Below are positions 34,751 to 43,583 of a stretch of 64,000 nucleotides of DNA, piece by piece. Location of the stretch: NCBI RefSeq assembly GCF_001279585.1, contig NZ_LGEC01000004.1, forward strand, positions 1 to 64,000, given 5' to 3'. Both the position numbers and the translations under genes were made by a program. The stretch comes from Nocardiopsis sp. NRRL B-16309 (GTDB taxonomy: Bacteria; Actinomycetota; Actinomycetes; Streptosporangiales; Streptosporangiaceae). Under the pieces are notes generated by a model. It ran no database searches and was not told where the DNA came from. It saw nothing but the letters and a program-made list of their open reading frames with translations. Positions within the stretch are counted from its first letter, which is position 1. Each line of letters opens with the position of its first letter.

Positions 34751-35446
34751 ATGAGTGAACAGAGCACGCCGGAGGGCGTGGACATCGCCGGTCAGACCAT
34801 CGCCGTCCTGGGCGGTACGGGCGACCAGGGACGCGGGCTCGCCCGCCGGTTCGCCCTGGCCGGGCAGACCGTGATCATCGGGTCGCGCAGTGCCGACCGC
34901 GCGGCCTCGGTCGCCAAGGAGCTGGCCGACGCCGAGGACGCACCCGTCGACGTGCGGGGCCTGGACAACGCCGCGGCCGCCGCGGAGGGCGACATCGTCA
35001 TCGTCGCGGTGCCGTGGGAGGGCCACCGCGACCTGCTGGCGGGGCTGGCCGACGAGCTCGCCGACAAGATCGTCGTCGACTGCGTCAACCCGCTGGGCTT
35101 CGACAAGCGCGGACCCTTCGCGCTGGACGTGCCGGAGGGCAGCGCCGCGCAGCAGGCCGCCGAGGTCCTGCCCCGGAGCCGGGTCACCGCGGCGTTCCAC
35201 CACGTGTCGGCTGTGGTGCTGCTGGACCCGGAGGTCTCCGAGGTCGAGCTCGACGTCCTGGTGCTGGGCGAGGACCGCGCGGCTACCGACGTCGTGCGCG
35301 CGCTGGCCGACCTGATCCCCGGGGTGCGGGGCGTGTTCGGCGGACGGCTGCGCAACGCCCACCAGGTCGAGGCGCTGACCGCCAACCTCATCGCGGTCAA
35401 CCGCCGCTACAAGACCCACGCGGGGCTGCGCATCACGGGTCTGTGA
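34751..35446 (+). CDS. npdG: F420H2:NADP+ oxidoreductase (NADPH-dependent F420 reductase)
   Basis: 231-residue enzyme that interconverts NADPH + F420 and NADP+ + F420H2, supplying reduced F420 for LLM-type oxidoreductases such as the one encoded near 38 kb. The N-terminal NADP-binding fold reads [22 protein letters not shown] with [11 protein letters not shown] selecting the 2'-phosphate. Further family segments are [26 protein letters not shown] and a C-terminal [30 protein letters not shown] box ends 6 nt before ATG 34751, suggesting a leaderless transcript. Confidence 0.92.
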   Translation: MSEQSTPEGVDIAGQTIAVLGGTGDQGRGLARRFALAGQTVIIGSRSADRAASVAKELADAEDAPVDVRGLDNAAAAAEGDIVIVAVPWEGHRDLLAGLADELADKIVVDCVNPLGFDKRGPFALDVPEGSAAQQAAEVLPRSRVTAAFHHVSAVVLLDPEVSEVELDVLVLGEDRAATDVVRALADLIPGVRGVFGGRLRNAHQVEALTANLIAVNRRYKTHAGLRITGL

Positions 35447-35451
35447 CCCGC

Positions 35452-35499
35452 GGTCCGCGCGGAAGCCGTCGCCCGGGTCCGCGCGGAAGCCGTCGCCCG
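35452..35499 (+). repeat. 24-bp tandem duplication after npdG
   Basis: A 24-nt unit (35452-35475), starting GGTCCGCGCGG and ending GTCGCCCG, is repeated exactly at 35476-35499. It starts right after the npdG stop, in a 197-nt gene-free gap before the convergent secreted-protein gene. The rest of the gap is rich in overlapping GGGCCCGG-type palindromes that could terminate both transcripts. Confidence 0.75.
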
Positions 35500-35643
35500 G
35501 GCCCGTGATGGGCGGTGCGGCCGTCGGGCCGCTACCGGGCCCGGCGAGCCCGGGCCCGGGGTCACGGGGCTCGGGCTCGGGGTCCCGGGCGGTGCCGCGC
35601 CGGTCGGGGAACCGGGGGGCGCGGCACGCCCGGGAGGTCCGCG

Positions 35644-36270
35644 TCAGCCGCAGAAGGCGGCGCGCTCCTGGTCCGTCATCGGCCTCGTGGACTGGGTGAC
35701 GGTGCTGCCCTGGTCGTCCGCGGGCCCCTCGGCCGTGAAGGGCGCGTACCAGATGTAGTGGCCCCACTGGCGGCTGCCGAAGTGCAGCTCGTAGGTGCCG
35801 TGGACCCGCTGCATCCGGGGCCCGTAGTACACGGTGGCCACCTCGCCCGGCTGCGCGGTGATCTGTGTGCGCTGGGTCTGCGTGTGCGAGGAACTCCACT
35901 CGTGGCCGTAGGAGACCGTGAAGCTCTGCTTGAAGATCGCGCCGAAGGTGGCGGTCATCGACAGGTTCACGCTGTTGGACTCGCCCGTGGTCTTGGACCA
36001 GGACACCTGGGACAGCTGCTCGTGGTCGGTGCAGTTGTAGACCGGCGAACCGACCCGCTCCGCGGTGTTCTGGAAGTACTCCGGGGGACCCGAGGGGTGG
36101 AACTCGCACAGGTCGGTGCTCTCACCGCACCTCTCCAGCAGTTCCCGGACCGTCGGGGTGTCCTCGTGGTCGGCCGCGGCCGGCGCGGGGGACAGCGCCA
36201 GGGCCGCCGCCACGGCTCCCGCCGCGAGGGCTCTCATCGCCGTGCGGCTTCGGATGGGGATCACGGGCAT
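35644..36270 (-). CDS. Secreted protein, paralog A (possible ETX/MTX2-type beta-pore fold)
   Basis: 208-residue exported protein. A Sec signal ([22 protein letters not shown]) is followed by [31 protein letters not shown] and a central Ser/Thr-rich stretch with alternating polarity ([40 protein letters not shown]). It ends with a conserved [33 protein letters not shown] block, of which [16 protein letters not shown] is the key part. Four cysteines could make two disulfides. ATG 36270 has AGGAGG upstream and overlaps the preceding gene's stop by 10 nt, so the pair is translationally coupled. The S/T-rich amphipathic strands recall aerolysin/ETX-MTX2 proteins; function is unproven. Confidence 0.75.
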   Translation of the reverse strand: MPVIPIRSRTAMRALAAGAVAAALALSPAPAAADHEDTPTVRELLERCGESTDLCEFHPSGPPEYFQNTAERVGSPVYNCTDHEQLSQVSWSKTTGESNSVNLSMTATFGAIFKQSFTVSYGHEWSSSHTQTQRTQITAQPGEVATVYYGPRMQRVHGTYELHFGSRQWGHYIWYAPFTAEGPADDQGSTVTQSTRPMTDQERAAFCG

Positions 36271-36878
36271 GCCGCCTCCTCCGCGTCGGTCATCGGCCGC
36301 ACGTTCTGCGTGACCACCTCGTCCGGCGAGCCGGGGACGGGTCCCTCGGCGGTGAAGGGCGCGTACCAGATGTAGTGGCCCCACTGGCGGCTGCCGAAGT
36401 GCAGCTCGTAGGTGCCGTGGACGCGCTGCCTCTGCGGTCGGCGCTCGACCCAGCCCACCTCGCCCGGGCCGGTGTTGACGAAGGTGGTCTGCGACTCGGT
36501 GTGCGAGGTCGTCCAGGTGTGCTCGAAGGACTGTTCGTAGGACACCGAGAAGACCTCGCCGAATCCGGCCTCGGTGGTCAGGGCCAGGCCGACGCTGTTG
36601 CTCTGCGAGGTGGTGTCGGACCACTGCACGGCCATGTTCTGGCGGCCCGAGGTGCAGTTGAACACCTCCGATCCCACGACGCGGGCGCCGGTGGCGAACA
36701 GCTCCGGCGGTCCGCTCGGGTGGAACTCGCACAGGTCGGTCGACACGTTGCAGCGCTCCAGCAGCTCGCGCACCGTGGGCGTGTCCTCGTGGCCGGCGTG
36801 GGCGGGGGTCGGTGCCGTGGTGACCGCGGTCGCCACGGCGACCGCGGCGGCGGTGAGCACGGCGTGCGTGCGTCTCAT
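36261..36878 (-). CDS. Secreted protein, paralog B (possible ETX/MTX2-type beta-pore fold)
   Basis: 205-residue paralog of the next gene downstream. The signal peptide ends around residue 28 (TPAHA). Cysteines are at 43, 50, 75 and 204. Residues 85-135 form the Ser/Thr-rich region (SQSNSVGLALTTEAGFGEVF, SVSYEQSFEHTWTTSHTESQ) followed by NTGPGEVGWVERRPQ, comparable to the tongue and PPG turn of aerolysin-like pore formers. The two paralogs are nearly identical at both ends ([37 protein letters not shown] near the C-terminus) but diverge in the middle. GGGAGAAC precedes ATG 36878. It is probably the first gene of the two-gene operon. Confidence 0.75.
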   Translation of the reverse strand: MRRTHAVLTAAAVAVATAVTTAPTPAHAGHEDTPTVRELLERCNVSTDLCEFHPSGPPELFATGARVVGSEVFNCTSGRQNMAVQWSDTTSQSNSVGLALTTEAGFGEVFSVSYEQSFEHTWTTSHTESQTTFVNTGPGEVGWVERRPQRQRVHGTYELHFGSRQWGHYIWYAPFTAEGPVPGSPDEVVTQNVRPMTDAEEAACP

Positions 36879-36927
36879 GTCGGTTCTCCCATCGGGCGGG
36901 GGCGGGGAGTCGAAAGCGGGCCGGACG

Positions 36928-37497
36928 TCAGCCCAGCGTGGTGGAGACGGTCCGGTCGTTCATGTAGCCACCGATGTCGGGGGTGTTCTCGCGGTAGGGG
37001 CCGTCGCGGTCGCCGGTCCCGTCCGGTCCCGCGTGCAGCCACAGCGAGCACCGGGCCCAGGGCTGGGCGGAGGAGATGATGTTCCGCCACCCCGAGGGGA
37101 AGGTGTAGGTGAACTCGATGTCGTCACCGCCCTGGCAGGTGTTGTCCCCGTAGAGGGTGAACGTGGCGCCGCCGTAGTTCGCGTGTTCGAAGTAGGTGCC
37201 GATGATGACGTCGAAGTCGCTCGCGGCGGCGAGGGTGCCGGGCGCGGAGCCGGACAGGGCGCGTTCCCGCGCGGCCAGTGCGCGTTCCTGTTCGGCCAGG
37301 GTGCGTCCGACGCGGTCCTGCGCCGCGCCGATCGCCTGTTCGTAGCTGTCGAAGCACTCCTGGCCGCCGCCGTCGATGTCGCCGACGCAGTGCTGCGCGG
37401 GGGCGGCGGCCGCGGGCAGGGGGGAGAGCAGGACCGAGCCGAGGGCGGCCGCCGTGAGGAGGGTGCTCGCGCCGAGTCGGTGGGGTGCAGGGGGCAT
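36928..37497 (-). CDS. Secreted beta/gamma-crystallin-like protein (peptidase inhibitor I36-like)
   Basis: 189-residue exported protein. A signal peptide with Ala-rich h-region ends near PLPAAAA. The first mature segment has two cysteines (QHCVGDIDGGGQECFDSYEQA) and a charged helix (RTLAEQERALAARERAL). The C-terminal domain is crystallin-like: IIGTYFEHANYGGATFTLYG, then WRNIISSAQPWARCSLWLHAG with a Greek-key cadence. Streptomycete relatives include I36 metalloprotease inhibitors and spherulin-like proteins. It lies 49 nt upstream of the paralog pair on the same strand, so all three secreted proteins may be co-expressed. A CGGAGAAC site precedes ATG 37497. Confidence 0.75.
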   Translation of the reverse strand: MPPAPHRLGASTLLTAAALGSVLLSPLPAAAAPAQHCVGDIDGGGQECFDSYEQAIGAAQDRVGRTLAEQERALAARERALSGSAPGTLAAASDFDVIIGTYFEHANYGGATFTLYGDNTCQGGDDIEFTYTFPSGWRNIISSAQPWARCSLWLHAGPDGTGDRDGPYRENTPDIGGYMNDRTVSTTLG

Positions 37498-37641
37498 GCG
37501 TTCTCCGTGTTCGTCCGGGGGCGGGACGTTACTTAACGCATGTTAACAGGGCAATGAGTGGAGATTCGGGCACGGAGAGTAGTGGTGTCGGGGTGCGCTG
37601 CGCCTTCGCGCCGAAAAGAAAATTCTGGGCGCGCACGAGGC

Positions 37642-37671
37642 CGCGTGCCCCACGGGAGCACGGGGCACGCG
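37642..37671 (-). terminator. Terminator of the LLM oxidoreductase gene
   Basis: A 10-bp stem, CGCGTGCCCC (37642-37651) with its complement at 37662-37671, and a 10-nt loop. On the minus strand it starts 20 nt after the LLM stop codon and is followed within about 20 nt by the T-rich AATTTTCTTTTC. It suits minus-strand termination. Confidence 0.75.
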
Positions 37672-37690
37672 ACCTGGTGTGACGGGTGGG

Positions 37691-38731
37691 TCAGGAGATC
37701 CAGCCCTTGACCTTCTCCACCAGCTTGGCCGGGTTGTCGCCCACGGGTGTCACGTTGAGTTGTGTGACCCCGGCCGCGCGGAAGGCCTCGACGCGCTCGC
37801 GCACGTACGACTCCGGGCCGACCATGTTGGTCAGTTCCACGAACTCCTCGGGCACCGCCGCGGCCGCCTCATCCTTGCGTCCGTCCAGGTACAGGTCCTG
37901 GATCTTCTCCGCGGCCTCCTCGTACCCGTACCTGCGGGCCACGGTGTTGTAGAAGTTCTTGCCCTTGGCGCCCATGCCGCCCACGTACAGGGCGATCATC
38001 GGACGGACGAAGTCGAGCAGCTTCTTGGTGTCCTCGCCCTCGCCGATGGCGAGCAGCCCGCCCGCAGAGATCTCCAGCTCGCCCAGGGCCGGGTCGCGCT
38101 TGGCCCTGCCCGCCGCGAGCGACGCGCCCCACACGCTCTCCGCCTTCTCGGGGATGAACAGGTGCGGCAGCCAGCCGTCGGCGATCTCCGCGGTCATCGC
38201 CACGTTCTTCTCGCCGAGGGAGGCCAGGTAGATCGGGATGTCGGCGCGCCGCGGGTGGTTGACGAGCTTGAGCGGCTTGCCCAGCCCCGTGCCGTGCTCG
38301 GGCGGCAGGGGCAGCTGGAAGACCGAGCCGTCGTGGGTCAGCCGCTCCTCCCGGGCCCAGATCTTGCGGCAGATCTCGACGGTCTCGCGGGTGCGCGTCA
38401 GCGGCTTGGTGTAGGGCACGCCGTGCCAGCCCTCGATGACCTGCGGTCCGCTGGCCCCCAGCCCGAGGATCGCGCGCCCGCCGGAGAGGTCGTCCAGTCC
38501 CGCCGCGGTCATCGCGACCAGGCTGGGCGTGCGGCTGTACAGCGGCAGGATGGCCGAGCCGATGGCCACCGTCTCGGTGCGCGCGGCGATGTAGCCCATC
38601 AGGGTGGGGCTGTCGAAGCCGTAGACCTCCGCGACCCACACGGTGTCGAGTCCGGCCTTCTCCAACTCGGCGACCAGGTCGACGGCGGCCTTGGGCTCGC
38701 CCGCGTACTGGAGCGGCATCGAGATGCGCAT
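37691..38731 (-). CDS. LLM-class F420-dependent oxidoreductase
   Basis: 346-residue TIM-barrel oxidoreductase of the luciferase-like (LLM) class, of the F420-using subgroup. It starts MRISMPLQYAGEPKAAVDLVAELEKAGLDTVWVAEVYGFDSP and has AILPLYSRTPSLVAMTAAGLDDLSGGRAILGLGASGPQVIEGWHG, here cited by the key pieces LDTVWVAEVYGFDSP and GGRAILGLGASGPQVIEGWHG. The latter is the typical cofactor-phosphate loop. The start is at ATG 38731 with a GGAGGACAC site; an open frame extends upstream but encodes low-complexity Pro/Arg sequence. Substrate unknown. Reduced cofactor could come from the nearby npdG product. Confidence 0.9.
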   Translation of the reverse strand: MRISMPLQYAGEPKAAVDLVAELEKAGLDTVWVAEVYGFDSPTLMGYIAARTETVAIGSAILPLYSRTPSLVAMTAAGLDDLSGGRAILGLGASGPQVIEGWHGVPYTKPLTRTRETVEICRKIWAREERLTHDGSVFQLPLPPEHGTGLGKPLKLVNHPRRADIPIYLASLGEKNVAMTAEIADGWLPHLFIPEKAESVWGASLAAGRAKRDPALGELEISAGGLLAIGEGEDTKKLLDFVRPMIALYVGGMGAKGKNFYNTVARRYGYEEAAEKIQDLYLDGRKDEAAAAVPEEFVELTNMVGPESYVRERVEAFRAAGVTQLNVTPVGDNPAKLVEKVKGWIS

Positions 38732-39017
38732 GTGTCCTCCCGGAGGGCCGGACCCCGGCCCGTGTCGGTGCTCGGTACGGTGCGACTCTACTCCCGAGTA
38801 CCGTTCGGGTTGTCGTCCGCCTCCGGGGCGGTCCGCGGGTGAGGCTTCGGGCGGGGCCTCGGATGGGGCCTCGGGTGGGTCCTGGGGTGGGTCCGTTCCG
38901 TGGCGGAGCCGGAGCGTCCGTGGGCGGGACGGTCGGCGCCTGGGGCACGGGACGCGGTCGGGCACGGGACACCGGCACGGGTCGCGGTCGGGTCGGGCAC
39001 GGGACACCGGAGACACG
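38732..39017. repeat. G-rich gene-free stretch with direct repeats
   Basis: Upstream of the LLM gene lies a gene-free, strongly strand-asymmetric G-rich region. Short near-repeats of GGGCCTCGG and TGGGTCC fill 38840-38895. A 19-bp direct repeat beginning GTCGGGCACGGG occurs at 38957-38975 and 38992-39010. Runs of three or more G could form quadruplexes on the plus strand. Translations of this stretch are low-complexity and I treat it as non-coding. Only the first part can hold the LLM promoter. Confidence 0.55.
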
Positions 39018-39052
39018 GCACCGCCGGCCGGGACGGACCCGGCCGGCGGTGC
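39018..39052 (-). terminator. Terminator of panB
   Basis: A perfect 15-bp stem, GCACCGCCGGCCGGG (39018-39032) and its complement (39038-39052), with a 5-nt loop. It lies 38 nt beyond the panB stop on the minus strand. There is no T-run, but the stem is very stable. Confidence 0.75.
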
Positions 39053-39089
39053 TGACGCGGTGGCGCGGCCGGGAGCGGCCGCGACCGGA

Positions 39090-39944
39090 TCAGGCCGAGT
39101 AGGAGTGGCGCTCCTCGGGGAAGGCGCCCTGCACGACGTCGTCGGCGAAGCTCGACGCGGCCTCGCGCAGGGTCTCGTTGAGGTTGGCGTAGGCCTTGAC
39201 GAACTTGGCCACCTTGGGGCTGAGCCCCGCCATGTCCTGCCACACCAGCACCTGGGCGTCCGTGGACGGGCCCGCGCCGATACCGATCGTGGGGATGGAC
39301 AGCTGCGCGGTGACCTCGGCCGCCAGCTCCGAGGGCACGCACTCCAGCACGAGCGAGAACGCGCCCGCGCGCTCCAGCTCCTTGGCGTCCTTCAGCAGGT
39401 CGGCCGCGGCCTCGCCGCGTCCCTGGACCCGGTAGCCGCCCAGCGTGTTGACCGACTGCGGGGTCAGGCCGACGTGGCCCATGACCGGGATGCCCGCGGA
39501 GACCAGCAGTTCGACCTGGTGGGCCACCGTGTGGCCGCCCTCCAGCTTGACCGCCTGGGCCCGGCCCTCCTTCATGAAGCGGCTGGCCGCCTCCAGCGCC
39601 TGCTGGGGCGAGCCCTGGTAGGAGCCGAACGGCAGGTCCGCCACGACCAGCGCGCGCTGGGTGGAACGCGCGACGGCGGCCGTCAGCGGGACGAGCTCGT
39701 CCATGGTGACGGGAACGGTGGTGTCGTAGCCGTAGACGACGTTGGCCGCGGAGTCGCCGACCAGCAGGACGGGGATACCCGCCTCGTCGAAGACGCGGGC
39801 GGTCAGGGCGTCGTAGGCGGTGAGCATCGGCCAGCGCTCGCCGCGCCGCTTGGCGGCGGCCAGGTCGCGGACCGTGACGCGTCGGGAGGTCACTCCGCCG
39901 TACAGGGTGTTCCCGCCGGTGGAAGCCTTGGCTGTGGTGTTCAT
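39090..39944 (-). CDS. panB: 3-methyl-2-oxobutanoate hydroxymethyltransferase
   Basis: 284-residue ketopantoate hydroxymethyltransferase, the first enzyme of pantothenate and CoA synthesis. It transfers a hydroxymethyl group from methylene-tetrahydrofolate to 2-oxoisovalerate. Motifs: [26 protein letters not shown], with the metal-binding Asp in [43 protein letters not shown] and [25 protein letters not shown] site lies 8 nt before ATG 39944. It is monocistronic, with its own strong terminator, and divergent from the exporter gene. Confidence 0.95.
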   Translation of the reverse strand: MNTTAKASTGGNTLYGGVTSRRVTVRDLAAAKRRGERWPMLTAYDALTARVFDEAGIPVLLVGDSAANVVYGYDTTVPVTMDELVPLTAAVARSTQRALVVADLPFGSYQGSPQQALEAASRFMKEGRAQAVKLEGGHTVAHQVELLVSAGIPVMGHVGLTPQSVNTLGGYRVQGRGEAAADLLKDAKELERAGAFSLVLECVPSELAAEVTAQLSIPTIGIGAGPSTDAQVLVWQDMAGLSPKVAKFVKAYANLNETLREAASSFADDVVQGAFPEERHSYSA

Positions 39945-40188
39945 GTGTGCGTTCCTCCGTTGTCTCGAAGCACCTCGGGGGTGTCTCCGGACGTATGGAC
40001 GAGTGGTCGCGCTCGGGCGCGAGGGGCCCACGGGGGGCCAAGGGTGTGCGGCGCGCCGCACGACAGCATCATCGCACGGCGTCCCGACGCCGAATTCCTT
40101 GGGATACAACCCGTTTGCGCGGGCGCCGCATTCCCGATAGCCCTGAGGGTCACGGGGCGCGGAGCCCCAGCTCACATCGGAGGTGTCC

Positions 40189-41796
40189 GTGGATCGGCAG
40201 ACGGCGTATCGGCGCAGGTGGGGCGGACTGGCGGTGCTCATCATCTGCCTGTTGGTGATCGTCGCCGACAACACGATCCTCAACGTGGCCCTGAGGGTGC
40301 TCTCCGACCCCGAACTCGGCCTGGGGGCGAGCCAGTCCCAGCTCGCCTGGGCGATCAACTCCTACACCCTCGTGTTCGCGGGGCTGCTGTTCACGTTCGG
40401 TGTGCTGGGGGACCGGTGGGGGCGCCGACGCCTGCTGGTGGCGGGGTTGGTGGTGTTCGGGACGGCCTCGGCCCTGTCGGCCTACGCGCAGAGCCCCGAG
40501 CAGCTGATCCTGGCCCGTGCCGTCATGGGATTCGGCGCGTCGATGGTGATGCCGCAGACCCTGTCGATCATCACCAACGTGTTCCCGCCCGAGCAGCGCG
40601 GCCGGGCCATCGGGATCTGGGCCGGATCGGTCGGTCTGGCGCTGGCGATCGGCCCGTCGGCGGGCGGCCTGCTGCTGGTGAACTTCTGGTGGGGATCGAT
40701 CTTCCTGATCAACGTGCCCTTCGTGCTGATCGGGCTGGCCCTGGTGTTCTTCCTGATCCCGGAGTCGCGCGACCCGAACCCGGGGCGCCCGGACGTCGTC
40801 GGGGTCCTGCTGTCCGTGCCGGGGCTGGTGCTGCTGATCTACGGGATCATCACCGCGGGCGAGCGTGCGTCGCTGGCCGACTGGGACGTGTACGGCGCCC
40901 TGATCGCGGGTGTGGTGGTCATCACACTTTTCCTGCTCCACGAATCGCGCACCACCGACCCCTCCCTGGACGTACGTTTCTTCCGCAACCCCAGGTTCAG
41001 CGTCTCCATCGCCGTCATGATGGTGCTCTTCTTCAGCATGTCGGGGCTGATCTTCTTCCTCAGCTTCTACTGGCAGAGCGTGCGCGAGTTCACCCCGTTC
41101 GTGGCGGGGCTGCTGGTGCTGCCCGCCGCCGCGGGGCAGATGATCCTGGCGCCCCTGAGCCCCACGCTGGTGCGGTGGGCAGGGCCCCGCCGGGTCGCGG
41201 CGGCGGGCGTGCTGGGGGTGTGCGCGACCTTCGCCTTCTTCACCCAGCTCCAGGTGGCGACCCCGCTGGTGCTCATCATCGTCATGACCTTCGTCCAGGC
41301 CTCGTCCATGGCGATCGTCCTGACGCCCGCGACCGACGCCATCATGTCCTCCGTCCCACCCGGCAAGGCCGGGGCCGCCTCCGCCGTGCAGAACACGGTC
41401 CGCCAGGTCGCGACCGCGATGGGAGTGGCGGTCCTGGGCGCGCTGATCTCGTTCCGGTACCGCGCCGGGATCACGCCCGAGCTGGAACGGGTCGCGCAGA
41501 GCGAGGAGACACCCGACCTCGCGCCCGCCGAGCTGCACGAGGCCGGTGAGTCGGTCGAGGCCACCATGGCGCTGGCCAGGGGGCTGGGGGAGCAGGGGCG
41601 GGCCCTGGTCGAACCGGCCAAGGAGTCCTTCCTCGACGGACTCCACCTGGGGGCGACGGTGTCGCTGTGCTTCGCCGTGGTGGGGCTGGTCGTCGTCCTG
41701 ATCTGGATGCCGCGCGAGATCGGCCGCCACCAGTCCGACGAGGGTGCTCCCCGGGAGCCGGAGCCGGAGCCGAAACCGGAGGAGAGCACGGGCTGA
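40189..41796 (+). CDS. MFS drug exporter, DHA2/EmrB-QacA type (14 TM)
   Basis: 535-residue major facilitator of the 14-helix DHA2 family, expected to expel drugs or natural products by proton antiport. Helix 1 contains [15 protein letters not shown] (the acidic residue and N-x-A-L typical of the family), loop 2-3 has [10 protein letters not shown], and antiporter motif C reads [19 protein letters not shown]. The C-terminal tail is hydrophilic with Pro/Glu repeats ([10 protein letters not shown]). GTG 40189 is preferred over GTG 40183 because CGGAGG ends at 40183 and would be too close to the earlier codon. No regulator gene adjoins it. Confidence 0.88.
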   Translation: MDRQTAYRRRWGGLAVLIICLLVIVADNTILNVALRVLSDPELGLGASQSQLAWAINSYTLVFAGLLFTFGVLGDRWGRRRLLVAGLVVFGTASALSAYAQSPEQLILARAVMGFGASMVMPQTLSIITNVFPPEQRGRAIGIWAGSVGLALAIGPSAGGLLLVNFWWGSIFLINVPFVLIGLALVFFLIPESRDPNPGRPDVVGVLLSVPGLVLLIYGIITAGERASLADWDVYGALIAGVVVITLFLLHESRTTDPSLDVRFFRNPRFSVSIAVMMVLFFSMSGLIFFLSFYWQSVREFTPFVAGLLVLPAAAGQMILAPLSPTLVRWAGPRRVAAAGVLGVCATFAFFTQLQVATPLVLIIVMTFVQASSMAIVLTPATDAIMSSVPPGKAGAASAVQNTVRQVATAMGVAVLGALISFRYRAGITPELERVAQSEETPDLAPAELHEAGESVEATMALARGLGEQGRALVEPAKESFLDGLHLGATVSLCFAVVGLVVVLIWMPREIGRHQSDEGAPREPEPEPKPEESTG

Positions 41797-41926
41797 CCGA
41801 GCGGTGTGACGGCGGCTTCCCGACCGGTGGCGCGAGCCCTCGGCGGGCCGCTCGGGACGTGCCCCGGGGCCGGTGCCGTAGCGCTCCTCCGGTCTCCCGG
41901 CCGCCGAGTGCCCCGCGTGACGAACC

Positions 41927-41963
41927 AGGGCGCCGTCGGCCCCTGGGAGGCCGATGGCGCCCT
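41927..41963. terminator. Bidirectional terminator between exporter and hypothetical gene
   Basis: A long stem with a single mismatch: AGGGCGCCGTCGGCC (41927-41941) against GGCCGATGGCGCCCT (41949-41963), with a 7-nt loop. It sits between the convergent genes ending at 41796 and 41988 and can serve both. Confidence 0.7.
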
Positions 41964-41987
41964 GTGGTCTGCCGTTGCCGGTTCCGA

Positions 41988-42332
41988 TCACGCACCACCT
42001 CGCCGTTGGCTGCGGCGGGGGAGCGGGGGCGTGAATCCGGCCCGGTCCTCGATGACGCTCTCCACCAGCACGTCGAGCCGGTCCCGCTGGACGTAGCGCC
42101 ACCGGCCGTCCCGGTCCTGGTAGCCCCACCGCCACCCGTCCTTGAGGCCGATCGCCACGTGTCCGAGGTAGGAGGGACCGATCAGGGCCGGTTCGACGTC
42201 GGCGCCGAACGTCCAGGGGAAGCGCCGCCACTCACAGGTGAAGACGAGTCCCCGGGAGGAGAGGAAGGCGTCCCGGGCTTCGGAGAAGGGACTGTTCCGA
42301 TTGGCAGCCGCCGGCTGCGTTCGCTTTTCCAT
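41988..42332 (-). CDS. Hypothetical protein
   Basis: 114-residue protein of unknown function. The central part has conserved-looking aromatic and charged residues (SSRGLVFTCEWRRFPWTFG, GHVAIGLKDGWRWGYQDRDG, YVQRDRLDVLVESVIED). It ends in a basic tail (PRRSQRRGGA). ATG 42332 is a guess: GGGGG lies only one base before it, so translation may instead begin at a more upstream codon in the same open frame (up to 42470). It is divergent from the XRE gene, and the 98 bases between the two starts are relatively AT-rich and probably contain both promoters. Confidence 0.5.
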   Translation of the reverse strand: MEKRTQPAAANRNSPFSEARDAFLSSRGLVFTCEWRRFPWTFGADVEPALIGPSYLGHVAIGLKDGWRWGYQDRDGRWRYVQRDRLDVLVESVIEDRAGFTPPLPRRSQRRGGA

Positions 42333-42430
42333 GCCCCCAGCATTCGCCGGGTGCCCTCTGTTGCGCCAGCAGGGTGAATCTCTCCGTATGGCTATGGTCC
42401 GGTGCGCATTTCCGTGGTTGCATGTGCACC

Positions 42431-43210
42431 ATGGGTGCAAACGGTTTTGGGACATCTCTGCGTAAAGCACGCGAACTGAATGGCTACACCCAACGACAGC
42501 TGGCGAAGAGACTGGGGTCAGGGGTCGCCGCGTCGACCCTGTCCAGGTGGGAGAGTGGTCAGGTTCGCCCGCGCCAGGACCGGGTCAAGCAGTTGAGTGA
42601 CATCCTGGGTGGGAACGGCCTACTGATGCGGGAGTGGCGTCTGGAGACGTCGGGGTCCGTGTTACCGCCGTTCATGCGCTCGATCGGGGACATGGAGGAT
42701 GACGCCTTGTCCATCGATACGGTGACCGTGTCGAACGTCCCGGGACTGGTGCAGTGCCTGTCCTATGCTCGTGAAGTGTTCCGGGCTGGAAGGCCGACGG
42801 CGTCCGATGATGAAATCGAGCGTTTGTCCCAGTTGAGGGTGAATCGATACGAGAACCTGCTTCAGAGGAACAATCCTCTCATCACTGCGGTGTTTCCTCA
42901 GTTTGCGATCGAATGGATGCCGGAGACAATCCGCAAGGAGCAGGCGCAAGCTCTTCTACGTATGCTCGAACGCGGACGCACCATGATTCACCTGATACCC
43001 AACGGGTCTCTGTACCTTGCGTCCGTCGCGCCCGTACAGGTGTATCGGTTGCAGGATGGGTCGACGGTTGCGTCTTCGGATCATGGAGACGGCAACATCA
43101 TGCACCAGACGCCTTCGTCAACTGTCAGAATGGAGAGGAAGGTCCGGGATGCGTTGAGCAAGTCGCTTCCTGTGGACCACACGATCCTGTTGCTCCGGGA
43201 GATGCTGTGA
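42431..43210 (+). CDS. XRE-family regulator with DUF5753 domain
   Basis: 259-residue regulator. The N-terminal Cro/C1 helix-turn-helix is LRKARELNGYTQRQLAKRLG followed by VAASTLSRWESGQVRPRQD. The rest is the DUF5753-like ligand or partner domain with VSNVPGLVQCLSYAREVF and ERLSQLRVNRYENLLQRNNP. This class of actinobacterial regulators is normally followed by a small DUF397 protein, as here. ATG 42422 and 42431 are alternative starts; neither has a good ribosome site. The gene has visibly lower GC than its neighbours and contains an in-frame TTA codon (gtg tta ccg, about 42660), both signs of recent acquisition or bldA-type control. Confidence 0.88.
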   Translation: MGANGFGTSLRKARELNGYTQRQLAKRLGSGVAASTLSRWESGQVRPRQDRVKQLSDILGGNGLLMREWRLETSGSVLPPFMRSIGDMEDDALSIDTVTVSNVPGLVQCLSYAREVFRAGRPTASDDEIERLSQLRVNRYENLLQRNNPLITAVFPQFAIEWMPETIRKEQAQALLRMLERGRTMIHLIPNGSLYLASVAPVQVYRLQDGSTVASSDHGDGNIMHQTPSSTVRMERKVRDALSKSLPVDHTILLLREML

Positions 43211-43377
43211 ACACCTGGCACAAGTCCACCTACTCCGAGAACGGTTCGCACTGTGTCGAGGTCAAGGAGACCGCGCGTGGTGCGGACGTGCGCGACACCC
43301 AGAACCGGGAGGCCGGTCACCTGTCCTTCCCTGCTGGCGAGTGGTCCGCTCTCTTGAGGGTCTCTCTGGCGGGCTGA
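43207..43377 (+). CDS. DUF397 protein
   Basis: 56-residue DUF397 protein: NTWHKSTYSENGSHCVEVKE followed by VRDTQNREAGHLSFPAGEWSALL. The GTG start overlaps the stop of the XRE/DUF5753 gene (GTGA). DUF397 proteins are found almost only in actinomycetes as partners of XRE/DUF5753 regulators. They have been proposed as their antagonists or toxin-antitoxin mates; the molecular role in this pair is not established. Confidence 0.92.
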   Translation: MNTWHKSTYSENGSHCVEVKETARGADVRDTQNREAGHLSFPAGEWSALLRVSLAG

Positions 43378-43397
43378 GGAGGGCGCTAGACCGGTTC

Positions 43398-43427
43398 GGC
43401 TCCGGCGGTCCATCCACCGCCGGGGCC
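43398..43427 (+). terminator. Terminator of the XRE/DUF397 operon
   Basis: Stem GGCTCCGGCGGT (43398-43409) pairs with ACCGCCGGGGCC (43416-43427) through 11 Watson-Crick pairs and one T-G wobble, with a 6-nt loop. It lies 20 nt after the DUF397 stop codon. No T-run follows. Confidence 0.6.
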
Positions 43428-43583
43428 GCGACTGGCTGTCACCGTGGAGTACCCCCTCTCCTGGGCGTTCGGGAAGGCTAGAGTGGGCTTCAGAGTGGCC
43501 AACAGATTCGACGGGGGTGGGGAGGTGCCCGGGGAAGCCGCCATCCACTCCCTCAACGTCACCAACGCTGTCCAGGGGGTCCG

